A stretch of DNA of 64,000 bases, taken from assembly GCA_019914995.1 (NCBI GenBank), contig CM034142.1, positions 682,001 through 746,000 of the forward strand, given 5' to 3'. This document shows, piece after piece, positions 1-11,799 of the stretch. The notes beneath the pieces were generated by a model, which saw only the letters and a program-made list of their open reading frames with translations, was not told where the DNA came from and made no database searches. Each line of letters opens with the position of its first letter. Position 1 is the stretch's first letter. This DNA is from Acanthochlamys bracteata. Lineage: Eukaryota > Streptophyta > Magnoliopsida > Pandanales > Velloziaceae. The translations under genes were made by a program, and so were the position numbers.

Positions 1-1523
1 ACCAGTGTACTACCTCCATCTAGTAATGAACACAATTACCACGAGTGTTTATGACCTACCTAAAAATACTAACCCACTCATTGGCAGCTTTAGGTCACCA
101 GGTTTTTATGAATTTGACTAGCACATGTATAGCTGTAAACAACAGTCAAATTGCTGAGTGGATAGAAAGAAAATTAAACACAAAATTGAACGAGCAATGC
201 AGCTTTCAATTTGTAATCATCTTAGCTCTCACATTTACAGCAAAGGGACCCCCTCACAAGTGTACCAGAAAGGACTTCAAATTCCAAAGGCAAGAACATC
301 CAATAATGATAAAAAGATTTGGAAACAAAAGCTGCGCATGTATCCTAAGATCTCATACAAGATCACAGAGAACCATGGCGAGTCACAAAAGTAAGCATTC
401 ATGTTGTGGCAGGCTGAGTTGGCCTTCCTTTGTTAGTCATTGATCTTCTCACTATTATGATTTTTCTTTAGTATTAAATTCTTTTCTAGTCACACACATG
501 TAACTATTATGACCAACAAATATGTTACTATCTTGTAAAACCTAGCAGCCGTTCTCAAGCCAGCACATCAATCCTTGATACAAAACTAACTCCTGGAAGG
601 GCGAACCTATGTTTAAATTCGAATGCTCGCAATGTATGTATTATCATATTGGAATATATCTTTCTAAAAGTGCCAAGAAAATACCAATTTAAATGTTATT
701 CCTTTCAGCTCTAAGAAATGCATGTACTTTCAACCATTCTGAGGCAGAAACTAAAAATGCATGTACTTTCACCCATTCTTATGCAGAAACTAAGTTATTT
801 AGAAATGTAGAAGTACAATTATACATCAATGTGCTTCTATAAACAAGGAACTGAGAAATTAAATGCAAAAAAGACATCATTAATTCATCAAGAAGGTTTG
901 GTCTGTCCATGCACGTACTACATGGTACAACTAGAGTAGAGCAAAACATAAACAAACACGCTCAATCTGCACCTGGACACAGTTAATTAAAACCCGACAA
1001 AGAATTCTGCGCTAAAGAGGCAAGCACTATGCAAGCCATATAAAACTTGATACAGGAAGAAGGTACTTCATTTTTATTATAACCTGAAACGAGTTCCGAA
1101 CCCAGAGTTTCTATGCAAAATATTTTTTCCATGATAAGCTGCGCTAGCAACTTTCATTTGATAATCCCAAAAAGGAGATTATTTTCAAATAAGTAGTAGG
1201 AAATCATGCTCCAATATTCAAACCCCTACTAGAGTTACTTCTTTAATAAAATTTTAAGATCCATAACACTACCGTACCTCAACAGAACGCAATTTTAACC
1301 CTAAGAGAAACTTCATTCAAGTTATACTGCTATAATAGGAAACAAAACATCGATTTAACTAAATTGTAAACGTAATAGCTAAACAGCATGTCAGTAACTT
1401 ATTATTCACTAGAACCAACATTCCAAATAAGAAAATCTTAAAACCCTAACACGACAAACAATCAAAACCAATTCATTACAAGAACAAACAAATCCAATAA
1501 AGCAAAACAACCCTAAAACTGAC
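1..1523. other. Non-coding left edge
   Basis: No reading frame here resembles a known protein. The sequence has intron-like composition. The short frames at positions 45-443 on the plus strand look random. If the splice donor at 1522-1523 on the minus strand is real, this stretch is the first intron of a leftward gene whose body lies outside the window. The only clear structure is a two-copy 39-bp tandem repeat at 716-793. Confidence 0.4.
716..793. repeat. 39-bp tandem duplication, two copies
   Basis: Two adjacent copies of a 39-bp unit start at 716 and 755. Each begins AAATGCATGTACTTTCA and ends GCAGAAACTAA, with a few mismatches between them (for example GAGGCAG against TATGCAG). It is a simple local duplication with no coding content. 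Confidence 0.8.
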
Positions 1524-1640
1524 CTCTTGAAAACTGCGAGCGTGAGAAATTCAAGCGCGGAAGGAGTGGAAAAGGAACCCAAACAAAAACAAAAACAAAA
1601 GAAAAGCTGCTTTTGTGGAGCAGAGGTGAAGAAATCGGTG
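1524..1640 (-). other. Possible leader exon of a leftward gene
   Basis: On the minus strand a less AT-rich stretch ends in CAAGAG followed by GTCAGT, which is a reasonable plant splice donor, and then runs into AT-rich intron-like DNA. Genes with a short non-coding first exon look like this. There is no ATG-initiated frame that I can link to a protein, and the rest of the gene would lie before position 1, so this remains a guess. Confidence 0.3.
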
Positions 1641-2485
1641 ATCGTGTTCGAACGAATTTAGAGGAAATCAAAAAATTTTAATATTAGATAGTCGAATGAA
1701 TTACAACGATACCATAGAGATTTTATAATAGACCGACAGATTCAAACCGACAATATGACACGAATTTCTTGATGGCAGGCTGTAAGATTTAGAAGAGAAT
1801 ATTTTATGTGAGACGGGAAGACTAAATTCGAACGTTTTTTCGGTTGATTCTTAGTTGGGTTCTGGCGCAAATATGATATGGGCTGGCCCAAAGTGGAATA
1901 TTAAAATTCCATTAAAAAAAAGTTACCAACTTCAAAAGAAAATTATTGAAGAAGTTGGACATCTTTAGAATTATTTATCAAATAAATTTTCTGAAATAAA
2001 AAATATTTTAAAATAATAAAAATAATAAATTATATAATAATAAACTTTTATAATATATAATTTGTTTATACTTTTATAATTTTAAATAAATATATTAAAA
2101 AATAGAAACGTAAAATAAAAAATTAGAATACAATATTCTCAAAATGCACTGACATTTGTTAAGAGATTTAAAAAATAAAACAATTATCACTAGTAACTCG
2201 AACAATGAGTTATAGGGCATTCTAGATGGAAAATTTCTCTTTTTGGTTTGTCTCCCCACTCCCACGTAAATAAAGGCTATTTTTTATGGTTCTTTGAAGA
2301 CCAAAAAATTATGATAACCTATAATGACAATCTAGAATTATTATAATAATCAATATTGGTCTATAATTAATTTACGAGAACTATAATGGTTAAAATTAGG
2401 TCGATAAATGTATATATTATCTTGATATAGTATATATAAATTAGATCGATAATTTATAAATTAAATCGATAGTAGTGATTGTAGG

Positions 2486-3126
2486 CATAGGTTTAAAACT
2501 CGGTCCGGACCGACCGAATTTGATCGAAAATCGGCAACCCGATACCGATTTCTGGCCTAGTTAACATAAAATCGGATCGCGCAAACGATCCGATAAGACC
2601 CGGATCGACCCGACCGGGTTCCGGATCAACTCAGTGACCCGATTGACGGGTCGACTCAGTTTTAATATTTAAAAAAAGGAAAAAATATATATTTGTTTAT
2701 TTAAAATAGAAAAGTATTTTTATTAGTAATCTAAAATATGCACTTTATCGGGTACTCTTCCATTACTACTTTATTTTTTTATTTTATTAGAAAGTAATAA
2801 ATAAATAAAATATATAGTGTAGATAATTTGTTATTTGTAATGCATAAAGTATAGAGATTTTACTATACGTTAAGTTTTTTTACTATTGTCTTAAGTACTG
2901 TAGTAATTTTAAAAATATATTCAATATTTTTCGTATATAATTATTTTTTTAATTTTTAATAGTTGCTATAAAAGATACTATATAATATATATAATTGTAT
3001 TTTTATATTAATATTTATTTAATAAATTTAATTTGATCTAATGGGTCGACCCGATGACCCGTCCGATTATCCGGTGATCTTGTGATTCGATAATTTTTCC
3101 GAATCAGGTTGGGTTTTAAAACTATG
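2486..3126. mobile_element. hAT-like non-autonomous element (family B)
   Basis: A 641-bp element starts CATAGGTTTAAAAC and ends GTTTTAAAACTATG, so the ends are inverted repeats with one base difference. It is flanked by ATTGTAGG on the left (2478-2485) and ATCGTAGG on the right (3127-3134), an 8-bp target-site duplication with one mismatch, as expected for the hAT superfamily. The subterminal regions are rich in short CCGG, GGTCGACCCG and GATCCG-type words and the core is AT-rich. It has no transposase. A second copy lies at 26723-27356. Confidence 0.75.
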
Positions 3127-3639
3127 ATCGTAGGACGTGTGCGAGTAAAAAACAGATGATAAGACCTTCCTAACATCGACTTAGCAGAACTTTGAAAACT
3201 TTAATACGTTATTTGAAATGCATGCCTGCTAAAAAGGTGTTACTCCCAATCAAAATATAATTATTAATATACTTTAAAGACAATAACTTAATTAGCCTCA
3301 GCGGCTATCTCTATAATATTATTGCTACTAGTTTCAAACTTATTTTCTGATAAATAAACAAATTCGAAGAGACAACAAACTGAGAAGGATTGGGCTCAAT
3401 GGGCTTTGTTTATGGGCTCCTTTTTTTGTCCTAACTTAGCCATTTTTTATAGTCAAAATTTTATTTTAATCACACAAAATTTATTTATTTTTATTATATT
3501 TAAAATTTATTTTAAATTTTAATTTGTCTAAAATTACAGATTATTTGAATTTATTTATTATAAAATTTAGTTTTATATAATTAGTTTACAATTTATTTAT
3601 TTTGATTTAAATTACAAACTGTATGTCAAAATCTAAAGG

Positions 3640-4012
3640 CGCACGATAGGTCCGTGCGCGCACATCAATTCTACATCATCCGCTCAAGATCGGACGGTCA
3701 ATATTTAATACTTTTCTCAATATTTACATATTACTGTATAAAAATACGCTCATAAGTTTGCGTGCCGTTATATAGTATAATAAATGAATTTTTTTTTTTT
3801 TGCTCTCCTCTTGTCGTTCGTTCTTCACCCAAATTGATTCTTTCATTGCCGCTCCGAGTCGACGATCGGAGGATCGGCGAAACTACACTCAGTGGAGCCT
3901 CCTCTATTCTACTTCCTTCAATTTTGGATTCAATAGCTCCTTTCTTGCAACTGATCAAGTAATCCGACGACGGCGAAATTCTCTCATGCCGACCAACGAT
4001 TGTTAAATCGGT
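3640..4012 (+). promoter_or_regulatory. Orphan promoter and leader-like patch
   Basis: This stretch is clearly less AT-rich than its surroundings. A TATA-like TTATATAGTA lies near 3769-3778, followed by a T-rich run and a pyrimidine-rich leader (CTCTCCTCTTGTCG), then mixed sequence ending AAATCG before GTAAGA at about 4012, which is a good splice donor. That is the layout of a plant promoter with a first exon. No coding exon follows before the transposon at 4485, so it may be the first exon of a non-coding RNA or the remains of a gene start. Confidence 0.35.
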
Positions 4013-4484
4013 AAGAAAATCACTCCTATTATCGGCGAAAACTCACTTCCAAACAAGTAAATTTGTCCCAAAATAAACACGCTCTTAATTTTTCTAATAT
4101 AATTCTTTTTTATTGAATAAAAGTTCTAAAAATTCAAAAATCTAAACCTTTGTTTTGGACAAATGCATGAACGTGTAACACATAAAGAATGTTTGCGAAT
4201 AAAAAACTTTTCTAATATAAATACTATGTTAGAAATAAAATTTTATTTTGATTTAAAAATATAAATAAATTAATTAAAAGTAGTAATAAAAAGCTATTAC
4301 AATATAAGTTTTTATATTTTGAAAATTTAAAAAGTATTATATATTATTATAAAACTTTGTTAAAAATATATATTTAAAACTAAAATAAAAAGTTGTTTAA
4401 AAATAATGCCAAAACTTGCCTAAGACACGATTTTCGAATGAATACAAAAAACCAATAATGCGATTTCGATCTTTTTCTTGGTTT

Positions 4485-5242
4485 TAGGAGTGGCAATATG
4501 GGTTGATGGGTCGATTTCGGATCGATCCATTTAATAATCGGGTCAAATTTATTCAACCCTAACCCAACTCATAAATTTATACGGTCAAAAATGTCAACCC
4601 TAATCCAACCTACTAATAACCGGATCAAATTCGGATGGACCCATTTAATAATTAAAATTATTATTATTAATTTTATATTTTTAAGCTTTAGTGAAATTAT
4701 AAGATCAGTTCGAATGAAAAAGATTATATTTTTTCTTGACAAGATATAATTATATTCAACAACATTCACTATGTTAATAATTTCGATAAAAATTTTGATA
4801 AATATATCTATCTAACAAAATTTTCATAAAAACCTTTATACGAAATCTAAATTCGTCATTAAAAATACCTACATAGTAATACTTTCGATAATATTATAAT
4901 TTTCATCTTATACTATTTTACTAAGATATAAAAATAAAAAATTAATTATAAATATATTTTAATGTAATAGTTTGTAAATAACTAGTATCGATTATTTTTA
5001 TTGTCAATATTTTATTATACGGTAAGAAAAAATCAAAAATTGTTCTTTCAAAAGATGACATTTTGGATCGTTGGGTCAATTTCGAATTAATCCGGAATGA
5101 CCCATTTAATAACCGGGTCAAATTTGTTCAACCCTAACCCAACCTATATATTTATACGGATCAAATTTTCTAACCCTAATTCTGATTAAACAGATCGGTT
5201 TCGGATCGGATTTTCGAATCGGGTCATATATTGCCACCCCTA
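4485..5242. mobile_element. hAT-like non-autonomous element (family A), intact ends
   Basis: A 758-bp element begins TAGGAGTGGCAATATG and ends ATATTGCCACCCCTA, giving terminal inverted repeats of about 15 bp. It is flanked on both sides by CTTGGTTT (4477-4484 and 5243-5250), a perfect 8-bp target-site duplication. The TAGGG-type terminus and the 8-bp duplication point to the hAT superfamily. It encodes no transposase, so it would depend on one supplied elsewhere. Each half carries a copy of the same subterminal sequence in direct orientation (about 4502-4590 and 5068-5166). A relative lies at 20658-21514. Confidence 0.85.
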
Positions 5243-6590
5243 CTTGGTTTATTGTATTTGTGATCACACGGTAACGAAACAAAAATGAAAAATGTGAAAG
5301 AAACAAATTTTGAAATTGTTTTTTATTATTGTGGGCCAAATCCATGTCACGTCCTACTCAGCATGGGCCCATCCTGTCTAGCGTTTCAATCTTGGTGCAT
5401 TTTGGGCCCACCGCGCACCTAATAAAACTGCTCAGAATCTTTTGTCATCGTTGTTGTTGTTCAAAATAATGTCCTGTGAAAATTGAAGTTTATTTCGCAA
5501 AGGAATATTTGATTATTTTCAAGTGAATAAGATTATTTGAGAAATTTAAATTATATACTAAAAAAAACACAAACTCTTATTATCTGAAAATGTTTAGCAA
5601 AAAAATTAATATTTTTTTAGAAAAATAATAAATAAAAATCTAATAACTTGTGAAGTGGTATTTTAGAGCGCATTTTGAATTGCATTTTAAACATTATTTT
5701 TTAATTTTTAATTTTATAATTTATAAATATTTAAAATATTTATTTAAAAATTTAAATAGTATAATAAAATTTTACATAAAATTTTTTTTTTATTTTTTTA
5801 AATATAAAAAATAAAATTTATATTTAAAAAAAATAAAAAATATTTATTTTAAAAAAAATTATTTTATAAGCGATCTCAAAAGCTGACTTAAAAATTTTAT
5901 TTCTCTTCATTGCGCACACAAAGGAACAGAAGTGGCTCTTCACGAACTTGAGGGGACCATCCATCCACACAGCCGATAAAATGCGGATTATCGTTAATTT
6001 CTCGTATCGTGATAAATAAGATATATATTACGTTAAATTCACGTAATTTTATATAAATTCTAGAAACTGTACTTATTTTTTATTTTATAACTTATTTTTA
6101 AATTCAATTAATTTATCACAATTTCAACATTTAAAAAAAACTTATTTCTAAAGTGAGCTTAACTGTATTATTAATTCGAATTATTCTATCCACAATTTAA
6201 AAAATTTAATATTGAAAAAACATGATTCGTCAAAAAAACAAAATAGTATAGTTTCTACAAAAAATATGAATTTAACAAATACAGACAATTGAAAAGGTGA
6301 TAATTTATTTTTTATAGAAATTATATTATTTATTTAACATTATAATTACTTATGCTTATAATTTCGTTTTTTAATTTATTCGTATTTCTTTGTTTTTGTC
6401 ATCTTAAAAAGATTCAATCTTTTTATGATTAAAATTTGATTTTTAAGAAGACAACAAAAAAAATCCTAGTCATGAATGATGAAGCTCCAAAAATTGGAAA
6501 GACAAAAACAAAAGACCTTTTACATTTTGCTGCACGATGACGTGGATCTTCCTTAACTCAGGATCTAATCCAACGGTTCACATTCTCTCT
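5243..6590. other. AT-rich spacer upstream of the FLZ gene
   Basis: There is no gene. About 5665-5890 is an AT-rich MITE of the family that recurs through the window (see 46258-46487), with ends AGAGCGCATTTTGAA and ATAAGCGATCTCAAAAG. The remainder is A/T-run sequence. The promoter of the downstream FLZ gene should begin in the last few hundred bases. Confidence 0.5.
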
Positions 6591-7054
6591 CACTTTTTTT
6601 ATTCCTACTCCTTCCATCCTCTCCTTTTCTTCTTCACCATCATTCTCTAGTCTCTCTCTCTTTCTTTCTTACTCTCTGCAATCTAACTCCGTTTAGCGAG
6701 AGAGAGAAGATCGAGATTTTTGTTTTTGGTAGAGACTCCTGTTGTTGTTCATAATTTTAGTTCTTCTTAGAATAGAAAGTTTAGTTCTTGGGAGAATAAG
6801 ATCCTTCTTTTTGTCTTCTTTCTTTGTTAGAAATCTTTTTAAGTTTTTCTGCTTTGTAGAAAAAGATCAACCTTTTTTTTCTGCTTTGTAGGAGTAAAAT
6901 TGTTAGAAATGTTTCAACCTTTCTAGTTTTCTTTATTTAAAAAAAATACAATATTTGGTTGTCTAATCTTCTTGAGCTTAGAAAGAAGGAAAAAGTTTTG
7001 GTTTTTGTTAGTATAATTCACTCGAAGAATTTTATTTTAAGAAAGAACAACAAA
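6591..7054 (+). promoter_or_regulatory. FLZ gene leader, pyrimidine-rich, with a tiny uORF
   Basis: A long CT-rich run (about 6592-6690, with CTCTCTCTC and TTTCTTTCTT) is typical of a plant core promoter or transcription start. The leader then runs to the ATG at 7055. An upstream ATG at 6909 opens a five-codon frame (MFQPF, then stop) that closes before the main start. Several T-rich stretches could belong to a leader intron, but I could not fix splice sites for one. Confidence 0.45.
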
Positions 7055-7951
7055 ATGCTTCTTGGGAAGAGATCAAGAGGCCCAATTAAGCGAACAACGA
7101 GCATGTCTGAGTTTGCTTTTGATGTCAACTCCACCCCAGATCAACTAAAACAACAACAATCTCAATCCCAAGTTCAGCAGCAAGAGATTCAACAGCAGCA
7201 GCAAGAATTTTTCATGCAGCAGCGGAGAAGGAATGCTGGAAATGGAGGAATGGTAGTTGGTGGAGGGCAAGGAGACTGGCTTGAGTCACGCTACCTCGCT
7301 GCACTTGCAACACCGAGACCAGTTGGAGGAAGACAACAGAGAAGGAACTTAGCTGATTACAGCACACTTGCTGAAACTGCTAGCTTTCTTAAAGTTTGTG
7401 GACTCTGCAAACGCCGGCTTGGCCCTGGCCGTGATACTTTCATGTATAGGTATATATGCATATGTTCTCTTTTCTTTCTCTGTATCTACATGTTGTTCTG
7501 TGATTCATGCTCTTCGCCTGGTTTTTTACTTGATTGATGCCAGTGGTTGGGGTCAATTATTGATAACAGCTTACAATCGATGTAGGACATATGGTGAAGA
7601 TCTGAATCTTTATTTAGTTGTTTAAACATTCTGACCGGAGATTTTCTTAGGTTTCATCTGTTTGCTTAATTTGTTAGCTTTACAAGTAAATGCTTGATCT
7701 TGTTTCTATCTTTGTTCATATAGAGCTTGTTTTGATTACGATCAGAATCAAATTTTACCTTGTTGTAAAATTTTGCTTCTGCATTCCGCAGGGGTGATAT
7801 TGCCTTCTGCAGTTTAGAATGCCGTCAGCAAATGATAAAAGAAGAGGAACGCAAAGAAAAGTTTTCATTGCGGTCAATGAAGAACGATCAACCGCCGGCG
7901 AGCACCGGCTCTGAAGCCTCCGGCAGCAGTGAGACAGTTGCAGCTGCTTAG
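7055..7951 (+). CDS. FCS-like zinc finger (FLZ, DUF581) protein
   Basis: Two exons, 7055-7449 and 7792-7951, join in phase to give 184 residues. The FLZ domain straddles the intron: C115 and C118 in CGLCKRRLGPGRD, then FCSLEC with C138 and C142. This is the C-x2-C...FCSxxC signature of the plant-specific FLZ family. The N-terminus has the basic KRSRGPIKRTTSMSEF stretch and then a Gln-rich low-complexity segment; the C-terminus is Ser/Ala-rich. Family members are mostly known as small scaffold proteins that bind SnRK1 kinase subunits and respond to sugar and stress. The start was chosen because it begins the conserved N-terminal motif; frames further upstream lack an ATG. The intron has the donor AG/GTATAT and the acceptor CCGCAG. 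Confidence 0.93.
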
Positions 7952-8199
7952 GTCCAATTTCCTCTCTTTTCCTATATATATGTATATGTCATGAAAAATG
8001 GAGGGGCTTGTTATTTCCCTGCATCATAAGGAGAGATTTATAACAACAACAAAAAAAAATCACTGAAATTTTCGGGAATATTTAGATCCCTATATCTATG
8101 ATGCATATGTTAATGTTTGGCCCCTTTCTCATGCCTTGTTTTTCTTGTTCTTGTTGATGATAGTAATGAAAGATTTGGAATGGAATGCTATGCTTTTCT

Positions 8200-11100
8200 T
8201 TTCTTTCGCCTTTTGAGTGCTTCCAACATAGGATGTCGTCTCCAATGAACAGAATAGTCCCTAGTATATTTTGGTGACGTTTGGAAGCTCTTTTAAAATA
8301 TAAGTTTTATTTTTTATATCAAAATAATAAATAAATAAATAAATAAAATTTTATAATATAGAAGTTTTTTAATTTTAAAATTTTAAATATTTGTAAAATA
8401 TTTTAAAAAAATTTATTGGAAACTTGGGTAAGCACTTAACAGAGTATTTGGGATTGCCATAGAGTTGAAGCATTTAGCTTGATGTGATAAAACCTGTTTT
8501 AATTTGTCAGAAATAAATGATACGCTATGAGATGAAAAAGTGTATAAGATCTTGCTTTTAATTATGTCCGTAACTTAGTAAAAAATAAAAAATAATTTTT
8601 TTATAAAATAAATTGAAAGTAAATTTTATTTTTATTTTTTAATTATTTTAAAAAATAATTAGAAAATATAGTTAAGATTTTATATTTTAATTTTTTAAAA
8701 TTCAATTAGTTAGGAGTTCTCCAACTGAGAAGCTTCACGAGAGCTGCCAAAAGTAGAGATTGTATGACATCTTAGAACAAGTCTTGCCATCTAAGAATAA
8801 GGATTTGTTTACCTACCATATAAATTTATTTTTTATCACTCAAACATTTATTTTTTAATTTACTTTTAAAAAAATTAACATAAATATTGAACATAATTTA
8901 TTGTCATAAATTCATTTAAAAAATATAAATATATTATTTTTTATAAATTGATTTTAAAAAAGTGAGTTTTAAGAAGCATTCTAAATTCAATTATTGGTTT
9001 ATTAGAATAATTAGAGTGCGTTTGTTTTTACTTTTTTTTTAACAAAATTTTTTAATTTTTTAATTCATATTTTTAATATATATTTTATAAATATTTAAAA
9101 AAATTATTTAAAAATTTAAAAGTGTAGAAAAATTCTATTTATTGAGATTTTTTTATTACATATTTTTTATTATTTTTTAGGAAATAAAAAAATAAAACTT
9201 TCTTTTTAAAAGAATAAAAATATTTTTTATTTTAAAAAAATTTTATTTCATAATCAATTTCAAACGCACATGTTTGGAAAAAAACTTAAATTAAAAATTA
9301 AAGCGTATGGAATCTCGCTGCTGACTGCTCTGCTGTGAGAAAGACTTTGAGTCACTTGCACTTAAGTTTATAATTAATGAGTAGTTACTCTAACATCAAT
9401 TTGCTAGAAACTTAGAATAGATAGCTCATTCATATGAACCAAAAATTTATTTTAAGATTAAGAAATGGTTTTCATAATAAGGACTTGTATCGATTTCAGT
9501 GAAATAAGTTTTTAAAAAATAAATTTATTAAAAAATATAACTTATTTGAGAGATGGATTTGAAAGTGAGTTACAGCTTATGAGACGGTTTGAAATTATTT
9601 AAATATATTATATATTTTTTTATTTAATAAAATTAATAAAAACAAATAATAATGATCTCAACTTGGAACATGACACGTTAACAAGAAACTGAGAAGTTTA
9701 TGTGCAAAAAACACAATAATTGAGAATACTTTCTTCAAAGTCAAGGTTCACAAAAACTCTAGAAATGCATATTTTGAACTGCAACTTAGGGCTTATTTAT
9801 CTACACCTTCAAATAAACTTTTTCTATCAAAAATTCACTTTTAATTCAAAGTAAACACAAAATTTTTTTTACCATAGTTATTTTTAATTTTGAACTTATT
9901 TTTTTACAAATTCACTTTTAGAAAATAAGTTAATCCCAAATTAAACACAATCTTTAGCTGGAACACTTCTTTAATGCTTCTGATGCAACCATGAAGCTCA
10001 GATGATGACTTGCTTGACTAGATTAATTTATCTGAATTTCATTTCCTCAAGTCTTGTTAGCACTCTGAAGTTTATTTCCTGATTAAAACAATGAATTGAT
10101 GATTATTAATAATTGTAGATTCTAGTTAGAGTATTTGAATAGAAGTTAGAGTCGAGAATGCGGGCGAGCTCATCGTGCGAGAACAAGAGAAGGAGCCGGT
10201 TGGGTTAGGTTTTAGTATATATATATTTTTAATTTTTAATATTTCAGATAGATTCAGGCGGATCGATCGTTCGGATCAAATCAAATTAAAATAGATAAAA
10301 ACGGGTTAAAGCGAATCAGTTGCATACACTACTTATTTGCTGAAATGTACCGATTTGTCGTACAAATCAACGATTTTGGAATCGATCAGGACGGTTCGAT
10401 TTGAGCATGCCAACTATGTATTTGGCAGTGTTAATGATGTTACTTTCCCCTAAGCACGTAACATGCTCCATGGTCCATGCCTTAAGAAGTTAAGATTTGT
10501 ATACCTTTAATTTTTTGTTTTTAAGCTGAATAATAAAATATTTGGAAGTGTTTTGAATATAAGTTTTTTAAAACGAAAGATATTTATAAATTTAAATGAA
10601 CTTTATTTTTTTTATCTAAAAAATAATTAAAATAAATAATAATAAAATTTAACGATATAATTTTTTACTTTTTAAATTTATAAAAAGTTCCATAAAAATA
10701 TTTATAAATTTTATTAAAAATTTGAATGAAAGATGTTTAAAAGTCTTCTAATTACCACCTAAAGTCGCTTATAGTGGTTTACCATGTAAGCTACCCTTTT
10801 TCCTAAGCTTATAACATAAGCTGCTTAAGCTACCCGGCGCTAGCTGACTGAAAATAGCACGTCTATTTAAGTATACTAATACGATAATCAAAGCTTGAAA
10901 GTTGTAAATTATTTTAAAGTTTTATCGTTCAGGATGCTGACATTGAAATTTTTATTTATTTATTTGTATACAGAATTGTCAACCTGAAACAATAGAAAAA
11001 TTATTCAGACATTTTTTTGGTTTGAAATGTTAAATTTTGAATTTCAGGAAGAAGCATTATATATGCTTTACAGGTTATAGTTGTTGTTAACTTAAGTGAT

Positions 11101-11795
11101 TTGAAAATCTTTTACTTCATCGTATAGACTTGTTTTTCATTAATATCTGCTGATGCTTGTTTCAAAAGTTTTTGGTAGAAATTTTTTGCAAGTAATAGTG
11201 TTATTGCTTGACGTGCATTCTTCTTGTTCGGTATATCAATCGACAAAGATTATTTATTTTGAATTAATTTCATTTTTTTAAAATAAATTTATATAATTAA
11301 ATTAAAATTATTTTTTTATAAAAAATAAAGTTTATATTAATTTCGTATTAATAATAATTTTTAAAATTAAATTATGAGAAAGAAATTTAATTCACTGAAA
11401 TTTTAACTGTTTTTTATATCGAGAAAATTTAACTGAAAATTAATTTTTTGTTGCAGACCAGCAGCTGCTTCTATTTACAGGCCAAGTTAGAAATTTGAAG
11501 AACAAGAAAAGCCTCTCAGAAAGCTAGCGAACTTCCTATTCAATTTCTTGCCCATTTTGTTCATTAATTTCTGAAAAATAACAATAAAAGCTTCTGTAAA
11601 GTTTTGGAAAAAAAAAAACAAAAATTTCATGTCAAGAACTGACTGTTTTTGATATTGCATGATAGAAATTTAATAACAGTTGATATATAATAAACTTTTT
11701 TTTACAAAAGATTTTACTCATTGATTAATTCACAAATTAATTTCTCATTCCTTCCAAATTCTTTTGTCCCATCCATGCAAATTCTGAAATTTGAA
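8200..11795. other. AT-rich spacer between FLZ and LHCB6
   Basis: No coding sequence was recognised. Several AT-rich MITE-like copies can be seen: about 8277-8420 (starting GACGTTTGGAAGCTC), 9014-9272 (AGTGCGTTTG to CAAACGCAC), 10545-10745, and a different GTGAGTTT/AAATTCACTTTT family at about 9785-9955. About 10240-10420 contains short GATCG/CGGTT words like those in the hAT-like elements, but I could not find both ends. About 11040-11610 is less AT-rich and could be a non-coding exon (see findings). Confidence 0.5.
9014..9272. repeat. AT-rich MITE (family C copy)
   Basis: The left end is AGAGTGCGTTTGTTTTTAC and the right end reads TTTCAAACGCACATG, so GTGCGTTTG is inverted at the two ends. 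The interior is almost entirely A/T with the recurring words ATATATTTTATAAATAT and TTTAAAAATTTAAAA that are shared with the other copies of this family in the window. The exact insertion boundaries and the target-site duplication are not clear. Confidence 0.6.
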
Positions 11796-11799
11796 AATT

